64,000 nt of DNA from Scytalidium lignicola. Taxonomy: Eukaryota; Ascomycota; Leotiomycetes. The stretch is from NCBI GenBank assembly GCA_002812745.2, contig NCSJ02000052.1:114884-178883 (forward strand). Reading direction: 5' to 3'. Below, piece after piece: positions 25,473 to 36,747 of the stretch (the stretch's first letter is position 1; the number at the start of each line of letters is the position of its first letter). Made by a program: the position numbers and the translations under genes. The notes below the pieces were generated by a model. The model saw only the letters and a program-made list of their open reading frames with translations. It was not told the origin of the DNA and did not search any database.

Positions 25473-26168
25473 ATGCCTCCAAAGCGCAAAGCTCAGAAAG
25501 AGCAGGACGACGAGGCGGCTACATCATCTTCTAAACGTAAGACAACTGGAAAGGAAGAATCCAAATCACAAAATCACTATGGCTTCGACCCGTACCCGGC
25601 ATCTAAAGTTTACCGCCTGATCGAGCCCGGTCCTGTGCTGCTGGTCACAACAGGGTCGCTGGCCGATTCAACACACAATGTCATGACTATCGGATTCCAT
25701 ATGGTGATGCAGCATGAATCGCCTCCCCTAACTGGAATATCGCTCGGCCCTTGGGACGCATCCTTTGCCGCTCTCAAAAAGCAACGTGAGTGCGTGCTTG
25801 CTGTTCCGTCTGTCGAGATGGCTGATGTGGTTGTTGATATCGGGAATTGCTCTGCGGATGACGACGATGAGAAGAGTAAATGGGAGCGATTTAAGCTAGA
25901 TGCTGTCGCGGCTGCAAAAGTCAAGGCACCACTGGTTGGAGGCCCTCATGTTATTGCGAATATCGAGTGTGTGGTTGAGGATACGAAGATGGTTAGCAAG
26001 TACTCGATGTGGGTTTTGAAACCTGTGAAAGCTTGGATCAACCCGATGAAGAAGCCTGGAGAGGGTGGGAAAATGTTTCATCATCGTGGTGATGGTACCT
26101 TCGTTGTTGATGGAGAGATTTTAGATTTGAAGGACAGGATGGTCAAATGGCAGGAGTTCCAAGACTGA
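25473..26168 (+). CDS. Flavin reductase-like domain protein (DIM6/NTAB type)
   Basis: Single exon, 231 residues. The first 35 residues are basic and Lys/Ser-rich (MPPKRKAQKEQDD). After that comes a flavin-reductase-like split-barrel domain: PGPVLLVTTGSLADSTHNVM (FMN-binding start), HESPPLTGISLGPW, and a C-terminal segment with GPHVIANIECVVED. Related proteins bind FMN and act as oxidoreductases or as reductase partners of monooxygenases. The physiological substrate here is unknown. The neighbouring FMN-oxidase relic is probably coincidental. The start is the first ATG in frame. Confidence 0.9.
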   Translation: MPPKRKAQKEQDDEAATSSSKRKTTGKEESKSQNHYGFDPYPASKVYRLIEPGPVLLVTTGSLADSTHNVMTIGFHMVMQHESPPLTGISLGPWDASFAALKKQRECVLAVPSVEMADVVVDIGNCSADDDDEKSKWERFKLDAVAAAKVKAPLVGGPHVIANIECVVEDTKMVSKYSMWVLKPVKAWINPMKKPGEGGKMFHHRGDGTFVVDGEILDLKDRMVKWQEFQD

Positions 26169-26605
26169 TCATCTTTTGTTCACTGGATCTAATGGCTCTA
26201 TAGCACCGACTATTTAAGCTCATAATGCTGGAGCTCCATACCAAGATGATTGATTTGGGATGCTCTACTTAGCCAATATTTACAGTTGGATTCAAACTGG
26301 AAGGAGTATTGCTGAAGCTACGACACATTTAGCAACTCCATCTCAATCCAGGAAGGTGCAGCCAGTCCATGTTTTGGTTGTAGATGCTGTATGCCACCAG
26401 GGGGCATAGACGGTGCCGAGAAACTTCATTATGCAAGGTCCACACATGGTACAGTAAATGTTAACGACGTGATGCCCCTAGGAGCATCACCATCGTACAA
26501 CCAATGCCAACGTTTACACTAATCCTCGTCTTGCTTTTGTAAGTGTAATTGCTATGCTCTCGGGGGCAATAATAATACCGCCCTTGCGTTCGTGGATAAA
26601 GCGCC

Positions 26606-26621
26606 ATGCCCCCGGGGGCAT
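26606..26621. repeat. 16-bp perfect palindrome ATGCCCCCGGGGGCAT
   Basis: A perfect inverted repeat with no loop. Related words lie within 220 bp on the left: AGGGGGCATAGAC (26399), GATGCCCCTAGGAGCATC (about 26471, near-palindromic) and CTCGGGGGCAAT (about 26560). It is either a multi-site operator-like cluster or the remnant of a small inverted-repeat element. Confidence 0.75.
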
Positions 26622-29201
26622 TAGAAAACAGATAATTTATAATAATACGTAAAGTACCTCCATCTTCAAACCTAATGAACTTTTTGATCTATCGTGCTAA
26701 CCTTACTAGTGCTTTAAGATGAGATGTACAACTGGACGATAACCCACACATTTCAGGCAATCTTGCATTTTATTCATTATAGCCTTCGATTAAGGTTAAA
26801 GAATTGAAGTTAACTGTAAGGCTATTTGAGGTGATGGAGATTACGAACTCAATACAGTATCGAGACTGACGACTAGCCCGATTGTACATAAGCTGCTGGA
26901 AGCTGGAGCTCTGCCCCTTTTACCGGGATAAATCTGCGCCGCCCGGAGCTTCGACGCGGAACAAGGGTGCTCTGCAGCCGTCAATCTGACAAGTCATCAT
27001 TCGTACTGTATCGGGCAAGGCACTGGGCAGAAATTCTTTGGCGAAAGGTCCGACTCAAAAAGGGCCATTGTGAGTGACATCGTGTTGGAGAGAATTACTG
27101 TATCAAATCTCGGGTCTTCCCAATTAAGCTTTATCCACAGGCTTTTACAGAACCGGTGTCTGCATGTTGGTTGGCACGGTTGGTGCGCCGTGCTCTGTGC
27201 TCTGCTTGCGTTACCATCCCCTCGAGCGGATATTGCAGTGTTACAGTTTTGCCAGCCTTGAAATCGGAGTCTGGTAGATCTGTGTCACCAACGTCGCAAC
27301 GATCACAACAATCGAGTAATTTTTGCAGGCTGAATTTGGATAATACAAGGAATGAACGGTAGCAGGATGATACTCACCCGTCTGCGGTCATTTACTGTAT
27401 TTAGGCAAAGGGCCAAAATATGCAAAATACGGGTTGTTGGGTTTCAGTGGCTGCAACCTTGCAAATCCTTGCGACAATGGATGGCTTTTTTCTCTTTCAC
27501 CCACCAGACTGTCATTACTGTAATTGCTATCGCAAGAAGCGGATCACTGTGGAGATAGGTCCGAACACGTAGATCAAAAAAGTAGATCAAACGTCTTCTT
27601 CGGCAATGTCGGCGGGGTAAAGGAGCAGGATATCTTGAGACATTGTCCCTCTTCGACTTTTCGGACTTTATGATGGACATGATCTCGCACTTTTCGGTGG
27701 AAAGATGGAAGAACGACAAGTATAATTTCCTTATGACGTGGCTTGAGGATGGAGTGATGACAAGCCATCGAATTGGCAAGCACGCAAGGTGGTCGTGGTG
27801 GTGTAGCTCCAAAATGCACTTCCATTGATCCGTTTGCCATGCGAGGGGTCGTAAAGCTTAATTAGATCATGTGCAGCAGAATCATGTGCAAGAAGAGGCG
27901 GCGACGCGGCCGCAAAGCCTGCCGCGGCGTAAGGCTCAAGGCTCAAATTTTAGATCCTCGGTAACGAGGCAATGAGGACAAACTAAGGGGAAGATTCTTC
28001 TCCCATGAGATGGGAACGCCACAGCGGCTCACAGAAGGCCCTAAGAAGACGCCCAGTTTCCAGCGGAATTTGCGGAGATTTTTAGTACTTGTCCTAGACG
28101 TGTTTTCTAAACCGGTGACATTGGCGTCCACAACGTCCACAGCCTCCTGACCTCGATGGCGGATGGGATGATTTTGCCCCCTAATTTACAACTTGGAGCG
28201 ACGGGGTTTGATGCAGAAGAGCTGACCAAGACTGAAGTACGTGGTCGCCGAAGTCATGGCAATTGCCCAACGTGATGAACACGAGTAAAAGCGGATAATC
28301 AGCATCCCTTTGTAGCTGCGTGAGATGTTCCGGCATTTGAAGTAGGTAAAAATTTACCAGAAGCTTGTGAATTACCAGTAATCGACTCTCGGCGAAGATG
28401 TGGAGTTGAAGGAAAGGAAGAAAGGGAAAGGTCTGCCCATTCTTCAACACTCTTGGTTTTTGCGGTGATAATTTCGGTGATGCACCGCGTCTTCGCATCT
28501 CTAACAGTGGCTGATGAACATATGATCTTGTGCATTGTGGACTTGTTGACACATCGTTGGCAGCGATTGGTATTTTGAGGAATATCCAAGTATTCTGTAC
28601 TTACGTACCTACAAGTTTCGAGGTTATAGTTCCCTTTTGAGTTTTTTTTTTATATCTATGATGTTATTTCATAGACTTAGTATCAGAGATATAATTAGTG
28701 ATCTGCAGTTTTAGATGTCTGACACCTGCTGAGAAGGATTAAATATACTCCGCGTTAGACATGTAATAATCCCTGCTTCAGAAGGGTTTAGGGACGTGAT
28801 CATAGACGCGAGACCGTTTCAGGGTCCAAGGTCCAGTTTCACCAGAAGGGCCGAAAAAGAAAAAAAACATGAGATCTGTGACCACCGATTAGGCATGAGC
28901 ATCATCCTAGGGATCTATTTATGCCAAAGAGCGTAACCGTTTTAGAAAGGATAGGATGCTCAACTCCCATTTTCGTGCTAGCCCACAGATGCCTATGATT
29001 GATTCTCGTATGGCTCTAGGATGAGATAGGGTGTGGGTGAATGTACCGTATGCGTATGTCTTTTCTGTACAGGAAATCATATGTCGACTGAATAACTGCA
29101 GCCCAACTGCCTCGTCTGTTGGGAACAAATGCATGATAGTAAACCTGCTCTAGACTTCTAAGAAAACCTGCAGGAACATTTGCCATCAGTTATACTCTAG
29201 A

Positions 29202-29236
29202 GTTCTGACGTGAGGCGACGCGGTACACGTCAGAAC
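29202..29236. repeat. 11-bp inverted repeat with 13-nt loop
   Basis: The arms GTTCTGACGTG and CACGTCAGAAC are perfect complements flanking AGGCGACGCGGTA. Each arm carries a TGACGTG/CACGTCA core, the type of site bound by bZIP (ATF/CREB) or bHLH proteins. The location is mid-intergenic with no nearby gene start. Confidence 0.75.
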
Positions 29237-31098
29237 CGCTAGTAATGGTCCCATTTACTATACAGTGGGAAAGAGCATATCTATATTGATTCCGGAGTAT
29301 GATATTTACCAGGGCGACAATATGCTATCCTCATGACTGATTTTGGTAGAGGTGGTAAGGTAGAGGTGCAGTATATTCGCAAGCTGCGTCATGATGTCAC
29401 TTCACGTATCTGGTGAAGACCGTTAATTGTGCAACGGTCGTTGAATTTAAGTTTGTGGGTCTCAGGGTTGGTAAAACTGTAACCATTAGATTTCAGGATA
29501 TAATAAGTTGAGTGACATTAATATTGTACATTGTACATTTTTGAACAGTCTGGATGCATAAAGCATGGTTAATAAGGTGATTGCAGGTAAGGTGTTGTGG
29601 GAAGGTGCGCGATGATTGGTGGACCAACGATCGGAGGCTAGTAAGAGAGGCGTCTGGGGAACGGAGAGAAGCAGGAAATGCCAAGTTTTGGTGTGGTTGG
29701 TTGATTTGCTGCTTTCCCATTGTGGATCGCGAGATTGGTGCATGGCGCTCCACTGCATACGCGCCAACGGGCGTGGCTGGTGGGTCTTACGAGGAAAAAT
29801 ACCTCCATCAATTAGGAATTATGGGTAAAATTAAGGCGCTAATTATCGCACAAATGGATCGGCACATCTGTTAGGTAGTTGTTGTATTGTGGCCATCTGG
29901 GCAGTACTGTACCGAGTGTATCTACTCGGGCTGTTGTATCCGAGCAATTCTGAGCTTCTGTGGTGCTGTACGCCCGTACTATGACTAAGTACTTGGAGTA
30001 TGCCCGCAAAGTTATTCGCTTTATTATTTAAATATAGATTTGATGGAATTCTTTCCGTCCGAAAAATTACCCAAGGTGCCAGAGGGGGTGCTTACGGTGC
30101 AGCTCTCCATCCCTTTTATTTCCAGCATGCTGGCTCACAGCTCCCGTCAAAGTTTGGTCAACCAGTGAGAGGCACCGATTGGGTGCTGGATGCTGTCGAT
30201 GCTGTCGATGATTTCCATGTTTAGGAGAGGGGCCAGGAGGCTGCGGGACTGCAGCTATCCGGATAAAAGGAAAGTTCCTCCGAGAAAATCACTGCTGAAA
30301 AAAAAACGCGTGATTTAGCCATGCGATTTGACGCCACAAAAGGGGCCATGCAGGGACTTGGCATCATCAGAAAAACCGGATGAAACGAATAAAAAATAAT
30401 CAACACGCAGATTGCTTTTTTTTATACGACCTGTGAAGGGTTTGTCTACGCATTTGTGACCACCGGTAGAGATGGGGCTGAATATTGCCCAGCATGCCCA
30501 GCATTGCTCAACAACCACGACAATATTATTGCGGTGAGGTGACGAGTGGTTGTACACACTTCCATCTAGTCAATACCCCTCTGTAATGCCAGTACACGAT
30601 GGTTTACTAATACAGTAACCATTGTCCTCGGTCAGCCTTGATCGACTTCAAGACAATTCGAAAAAATCATGTTCACGTGGGAGTGACAAAGTGATCCGCA
30701 CTTTCCGGGGAAACCTTTCTGGGGCACGTTGTTTTGTTGGATTTGGTGGACTGTGGAGTCGTGGAAAACCCGTAAATTGCAGTTGGGAGGGACAAAAACA
30801 GACCGCAGAATTTCCTCCATCCATCCGTTTTTGGCGTTCAGGAGCCAAGGTTGGCGCGTGCAGTTGGCGTTGCTGGCATTGCTTCACAACGACATAGGGT
30901 GTCAGCTACGAACCCCAATGACCCGGTCTGACATTGATGAGCCAAGAGGGTAAAAATAATCACATTTCAGATGCTGGAAGTCATTCAGAACACAAGATAT
31001 TTCCTACCAGTGCCAACACTACTAGCACGACTCGGCCCAGTAATACTTACACAATACACGACTTCCCCGTCTTTTGCAGGCCATGTCATGCGCCGCAG

Positions 31099-31134
31099 GT
31101 CGTCGTGGTCGTCGTGGTCGTCGTAGTCGTCATC
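31099..31134 (+). repeat. 9-bp tandem array (GTCGTCGTG-type, 4 units)
   Basis: Two perfect GTCGTCGTG units are followed by GTCGTCGTA and GTCGTCATC. It is non-coding. Confidence 0.85.
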
Positions 31135-32215
31135 AATACAGCAACAGTACAGTAGCTGGCACGGGCTGATGCAAGGATGACTTTCCCAGAATGTGCCGTG
31201 GACCTCTCGCCCTTCGGATCTACCAGCAGTGCGAGTACTGTAATTAAAAGTCTATTGTTCCAAGTCGTGCAGCNAAAAAAAGCCGATCGTTGTTCGGCGA
31301 TAAACCAAACAAAATGCGACAACTCTGAGGGAAAAGACCAAACCAGGGAACCTTCATGGACCCTTGGGACATCCCCAAAGTTTGCTGCGGTTTGTTTGTG
31401 GACGCTGGTGGATACGGCCGTGGGTACATGGCCAGTGGCGGAGAGTAGGGCAGAATTTACCGTAATCATTTGCACGATTTGGTAACTAACATGAATTGGG
31501 CAAAAAAGAAACGCCAGACGGAGCTAGGACCAAGTCCGGGGGGTTTTGCCGCGGGGCCTTGTCCAAGGAGCATGGCATGTCATCTCGCGCTCGACTGGGC
31601 CATCACCAGAGCAAAACAGCTGCCCATCACTTTTTTTGGGTCCATCCTCTGTCCATCCTGTCCATATCCCGTGCTGGTCTCCGTTGGTTGTTGCACCTGC
31701 TTTGCTCCACCGCCTGAACCACTCAATGCCACGGTCTCGCTCTCTCCCGGTCTACTCAGTTCCCGCTACGACTCACCGGCCAAGGGCAGCGCAGATCCAA
31801 GGCCTCGAACGGCCCACTCACCAGCCCCAAAGGTGAAGGTGTGTGTGCGTGCGTTCTGGTGAATTGCCATCTTGGTCCCGCGGGTTCCTTCAGTCCATTC
31901 CATTCCCCTTCCCCATACCCCCGGATGCACACACGCATTACCATCCAAAGCCTTCCCCCAGTCCCAGAATGGCCAAGCACCCCTCCACCCGGCCCTAGAG
32001 GCCCTAGAAGCCCAAGCTTATTCACGGCTACGGTGCTGGTAAATCGATTTTTAACTCCAATCCTAGCCCTTCTCCGCAGCCCGAGCTGTCTTATATATCC
32101 TGTCTTCCCACCCCCTCCTCCTCTTCTTCGACTCTCCTCTAGCTGTAGCTCTTTTAATTTCCTTTACCAGGTGAACCTTTTTGCTTCATCTCCTGTCCAT
32201 CGGCCCCTAGCAAAG

Positions 32216-32223
32216 TATATAAA
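32216..32223 (+). promoter_or_regulatory. TATA box of the acetate transporter gene
   Basis: TATATAAA lies 65 bp before the ATG at 32288. It sits between a C/T-rich stretch and an A-rich leader with a good start context (AATCACAATG). Inducible fungal transporter genes often have such a TATA-driven promoter. Confidence 0.6.
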
Positions 32224-32287
32224 GCAGGTCTTGTTCCAATATACACAAACGAGCGTATTGATTTACACCTAAAAGAAGTCAATCACA

Positions 32288-33343
32288 ATGGCTACCACAA
32301 CAGCAACCGATCCTGCGCTCAACAAGGACTTGGACAACACGGCGACAAACGACCATGCCACCAATGGCGCTCATCAAGAGCAGTTCCGCTTCGGCAACCC
32401 TCTGGCGCACCTCAACACTGGAGATTCCGCGCGTTTCCCAGCCTTTGGAGGCGAGTTCCAACCCGGTCTCTACAGACCTACCACGGAGCGCAAGTTCGGT
32501 AACCCAGCGCCTCTGGGACTGAGCGCTTTTGCCCTCACCACCTTTGTTCTCTCCCTCATCAATTGTGGCACCCGAGACTTGACCGAGCCTAACATTGTGG
32601 TTGCCCTGGCTTTCGGATATGGTGGTCTTGTTCAATTGCTGGCTGGCATGTGGTACGTCTCCAACCAACCCCCGTCGAAAATTGGGAATTTTTGATTTTA
32701 CTTTTATATTTTTATTATATTATTATTATTTTGATAATGCCATTTAGCTAATTTAACTTGAATTCTAGGGAAATGGCTGTTGGCAACACTTTTGGTGCTA
32801 CTGCGCTTTCATCCTACGGTGGTTTCTGGCTCTCTTTCGCTATTGTTCTCACTCCCGGTGGCTTTGACATCCAAGCTGCCTATGCGACCGACACAGCTGG
32901 CCCTGATGACTTCACCAATGCCTTCGGTCTCTTCCTCATGGGCTGGTTCATCTTCACGTTTATCCTGTTGATGTGCACGCTCCGCTCCACCGTTGCCTTC
33001 TTCCTGCTCTTCTTCTTCCTCGACTTGGCTTTCCTCTTGCTCGGCATTGGATACCTCAAGGCCACCGCTGGTGTTCCAGATGCCAACATCATTAAGGCTG
33101 GTGGTTACTTTGGGCTGTTCGCTGCTTTCGTGGCTTGGTACAACGCCTTGGCTGGTATTGCAGACGACAGGTAAATCATTCCTTTTCCTTACTAAATATG
33201 GATTTTTGGCTTCAGCAGTAGATGCTAATATATCTTGTGTGTACAGCAACTCCTTCTTCGTCATCCCAGTCGCACACTTCCCATGGTCGGTTAAGGGCCG
33301 CGAATCGCGCTCTAAGAACAAGACTGAGCGCGAGACCGTCTAA
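32288..33343 (+). CDS. Acetate/succinate transporter, GPR1/FUN34/YaaH (ATO) family
   Basis: Three exons (32288-32652, 32769-33170, 33247-33343; introns 116 and 76 nt) join to 287 residues. After an 80-residue hydrophilic cytosolic N-terminus comes the family signature GNPAPLGLSAF (residues 71-81). Six hydrophobic membrane segments follow, including the helix starting FALTTFVLSLINCG, FGYGGLVQLLAGMW and FGLFAAFVAWYNALAG. The C-terminal tail is basic (GRESRSKNKTERETV). The family forms plasma-membrane multimers importing acetate, or exporting ammonium, as in yeast Ady2/Ato and Aspergillus AcpA. These genes are normally induced by acetate or derepressed on glucose loss. The long C/T-rich promoter with a TATA box fits a regulated gene. 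Paralog identity is undecided. Confidence 0.96.
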
Positions 33344-34831
33344 ATCAGCCGGAATCTTACTTAGTCTCTGTGAAAACGACATGCAAAGTTTGTGGACGTT
33401 TTTCTCAACATAGGCGTCTTTTGTGTATTTTATGTGCGTGTTAGGCTTGGCGAAAACTATACCACGGTTCCCAGGAATATAAGGAATTTTCAGCTTTTGC
33501 CTGAAGAAAGAAAAGAAAAAAAGTGGCCTTCTCCCCGTTTCCTGAAGTGAATGTGTCGAGAAGTTGGCTTTTATTTTTCTGTTTTTGGAATAGCAAAAGC
33601 TGAATTGTGAATTGTACTTTTTGGAGCCGAATAATGTGATTGATACCTTAGGAAGAGTTTTATTATTTTGTCGAAGAGAAAGAAGAAGAAAAAGAAAAGG
33701 AAGACCTGGTGTGGGAGTTATCAACTGGATTTTGGCTTCCCCCCTAACAAGTCCTTAAGAAAAATTTATATATTTATTCCAAATCTAATGAGATGTATTG
33801 CACATCAGCTAATTGACTTCTTATACTACCTGCATGTTATATTGTTGATTAATTTTTGGGTTTTACTCATTCCATTACCTTGATGAAAAGAACTCTTATT
33901 TGTAGCTGAACCTTCCTTCCGTTGCGTAGATATTGATTCGTTCGCGGCTATACAAGCTACTTTCTAGCCTCAACTCGTTGCAAGGACTAAACTCCCCGTG
34001 ACGTCAAAACGAATATTATCCTGCCTTAGTTTTTCTATGTGGACAGCTACGACACTACCATTGTACAGTTTTCCTTCGCTAGTTCCTCCCTATTCTCCCA
34101 GTGCTTCACGATTACGTAGAAGTCCGGACTTGGCATACTCAGTCTCTGCAGGAAGGCATTTCTTTAATATAGAGAAACTATCTGCGGATGCATATTACGT
34201 AGATGAAATGTTACGATCAGAATGATTTTAATGAAGTTCAACTTAAGTAACAGCCTGAATGACCTAATTCGGATTTTTCATAGTACGCTGAAGAATAGTT
34301 AGCAATTAAAAACAGATTTGACTCGGAAAGTGTATAGCTATGACGGATTTTGTGGCAGTGCCCTGGGAATTTTTCGGTCTCTGCCATTGTATATGGTGTG
34401 TAGGGCAGTTTGTAGTTTTGGAAAATAAGTTTTGGTTAATGGGATTGTTGGGCTGTTTATTCATAAGAAGCTAGCGTCCAATGATATCACACAATCTAAC
34501 TCAAGCCTATGTAACTTTTGAGGCAAGAGCGTGAAATAGTGAATCATGAACCGGCTAGGCGAAGCATAAAATGCTGTTGAATTCAGTTTAATCAGATGCA
34601 AATTGTGAATCGTTGCTCTTGATTTCATTGCATTGATCTGGGCTCAAATGGTGGAGATGATACATAAACGTAGAATCGAGAAATCGATCTTGAGACAAAA
34701 AACAGGTTAAAAACGCAGCAGGAAAACCTCGCAAAAAAACCCCCATGCCAAAGAGAAGAAAGCCGGGGTATCCATTGCATGCAGATGCTCAGAAACGAAT
34801 ATGCTAAGACGGAAGAACTTTCATTTTTGCT
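33344..34831. other. Convergent intergenic region (transporter / sulfurtransferase)
   Basis: About 1.5 kb of AT-rich sequence between two 3' ends, with no supportable gene. It should hold both transcription ends. Confidence 0.55.
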
Positions 34832-35910
34832 TCATGCCTGCTTGATAATTAACGAATCTGATGGTTTGACACGTTGAGCAAATTCTCTGTTCGAAGTGTT
34901 AGTAAATTATATACACAGTAGTGTCAAGAGATGTTACTTACGTCCAACTTCCGTCGTACAATCTCCTTTTACTCTCATCACCGTAACCAGCTTCCACGAG
35001 TGCTGCATCAATGACGGCGGCCGTTACCCCGGTCCCGCAGCTTGTAATGATAGGTCGTTGAGGATCAATTCCCTTGCTCTCAAAAATCNTTTTTCAACTG
35101 ATCGCCTGGTAGCATCGTCTTGTTGACTGGGTCCAGTAGTTCTGTCATAGGCATACTGATGCTTCCAGGCATATGGCCAGATGATAAGCCGGGACGCGGT
35201 TCAGGGTCTGTCCCCTTCCATCTACCATTTGACCTGGCATCTAGGATCTGTACTCCTTCTGCGCCTTCCTTATTGTAGTCCTTGGCTAGCTCCTTGATTT
35301 CTTCAAATTCAACTACATTGCTTGCTTCAAGTTCTGGAATTGGATAGGCACAGGTATCGACATCCCAGAACTCTCCGCTTTCTGTAGGATACCCTTCATC
35401 GACCCATAACTTGAAGTTATTAAGGATGTGCACTGCAGGATGTCCGAATACTCTCAGAGTCCAAGCCACTCTCGGTGCACTGAACAGTCCCATTTCGTGA
35501 GAATCGTACACAACCACAGTATCATCTCTCCTGATCCCTAGCGAGGACATGGCTGTAGCAAAGTCGGATGCAGACGGCAGCATATGAGGGTAAGGTGACC
35601 GCTTGTCAATCACCTTGTCAAGGTCAAAAAACCTGGCATTCGGAATCCGTTTCTCGCGGAATGTCTGTAAGCCGTTTCGTCCATCATTTGGAAGGAACCA
35701 TGTTCCACAAAGAGCTACAGTACGTGGTGTGGTGGCTATTTTGGACGGTGGGTTCTTTTTTAAAGCTTCCGAAAGCTCCTTTGGGGCGACAAGATATGAG
35801 GAGAATGAACGTCGGTCATGGATAAGGAAGTGTGATGAAGTGGCCGAGCTCAATCGGGGATTTCGGAATTGAGGTCGAATTGCTCTGGTGAGCACCGCTG
35901 CTGCCGCCAT
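34832..35910 (-). CDS. Mercaptopyruvate/thiosulfate sulfurtransferase, mitochondrial; broken by one N
   Basis: Tandem rhodanese protein transferring sulfur from 3-mercaptopyruvate or thiosulfate to acceptors (yeast Tum1, human MPST type). Exon 1 is 34942-35910 and exon 2 is 34832-34886, with a TTACTAAC branch site. The first 40 residues (MAAAAVLTRAIRPQFRN...) are Arg/Ser-rich and look like a mitochondrial presequence. Rhodanese domain 1 contains ALCGTWFLPNDGR and DSHEMGLFSAPRVAW. Domain 2 carries the active loop CGTGVTA with Cys about 291. As given, an N at 35089 beside an A run shifts the frame and creates a stop before the catalytic loop. Ignoring that N restores the expected continuation KKIFESKGIDP and a total of 340 residues. 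I therefore read it as a sequence error, not a pseudogene. The gene is divergent from APC11. Confidence 0.92.
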
Positions 35911-36293
35911 GGCGATAACAATTTTGACGCCCTATCTTCCAACCATGAGACTAAAGTCCAATTGTTAGTTTGAGAAACACATTTAACACTTCTTAAGCTA
36001 TGGGTAGTACCGATGAAGGTGAATATGTAATTAAGTCGCCGCTGTTTAAAGGTGGGGTCGAGAGAATTGTGGTTGAGCTACGGGTGGAAAGCTAGAAATG
36101 GCGCGATAACTGAACATTGGCAACCTTAGTTCTTGTCACTTCAGCCGAGACAAATGTCCGCTTTGAACGCGACTTGAACCCGTGAACCTCAGCTTTCTCC
36201 ACAAGACAACAATTTCAATATCAACATTTCTGCGAAGGCTGAATTGAAACCTGTCTCAACAGATATATACCCTCGCAAAGGACTTCTAGGAAG
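35911..36293. promoter_or_regulatory. Bidirectional promoter, sulfurtransferase / APC11
   Basis: The 383 bp separate two divergent start codons and must contain both promoters. No specific element is recognised. Confidence 0.6.
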
Positions 36294-36747
36294 ATGAAGG
36301 TGAAAATAAAAAAGTGGAACGCAGTCGCTACTTGGAGGTGGGATATTCCAGATGACGATGTCTGTGGGATCTGCCAGGTTCACTTTGATGGTACATGTCC
36401 AACATGCAAATACCCAGGAGATGACTGCAGTCTGCGTATGTATTCTATAGCTTCTAAGTCCTTGAATATCATAAAGCTTACTTTGTAAGGATAGTTTCCG
36501 GCAAATGTGGCCATAACTTTCATCTGGTCAGGACTGAGCTTCATGAGTAACTCCAATTTGGGATAGTTACTAATACAACGATAGCATTGCATTATAGAAT
36601 GGATCAAGCAGGAGTCCTCGAAGGGACAGTGCCCTATGTGCAGACAGAGTAGGTTCCACGTTGAAGTTGGCTAAAGATAAAGCTGATAGATCTGCAGGAT
36701 TTGAATGGACCGATAATGCGGGGCAAGCTGTTTCCGAAGCTACTTAG
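36294..36747 (+). CDS. APC11: Anaphase-promoting complex RING subunit APC11
   Basis: Four exons (36294-36435, 36495-36526, 36585-36648, 36698-36747) join in frame to 95 residues, the usual Apc11 length. It is the catalytic RING-H2 subunit of the APC/C ubiquitin ligase and recruits the E2 through the RING. The N-terminus is MKVKIKKWNAVATWRWDIP. The zinc ligands follow: CGIC, CPTCKYPGDDC, KCGHNFHLHC and CPMC, ending RQRFEW. Exon 2 is only 32 nt and encodes SGKCGHNFHL. Intron 2 has a TTACTAAT branch site. The Cys/His pattern and the terminal FEW are diagnostic. Gene finders could miss it because no single open frame exceeds 64 codons. Confidence 0.95.

Larger units (their letters stand above)
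26169..32287. other. 6.1-kb intergenic region upstream of the acetate transporter
   Basis: No supportable coding sequence was found on either strand. It contains a cluster of GGGGGCAT-type palindromes (26.4-26.6 kb), an 11-bp hairpin with CACGTCAGAAC arms (29.2 kb), a GTCGTCGTG 9-bp array (31.1 kb), scattered TACAGTA words and an N at 31274. From about 31.6 kb the sequence becomes C/T-rich and ends in a TATA box, so the right end is the promoter and leader of the gene at 32288. Confidence 0.6.

Noticed and set aside
31470..31862. Overlapping plus-strand frames of 73-130 codons
   Set aside because: Several frames are open at once because the sequence is C-rich; none has a domain, so this is better read as transporter promoter or leader.
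36150..36200. GGGTTCAAGTC on the minus strand, resembling a tRNA T-loop
   Set aside because: The T-stem has a mismatch, and there is no D-arm (box A), anticodon arm or acceptor pairing at the right distances.
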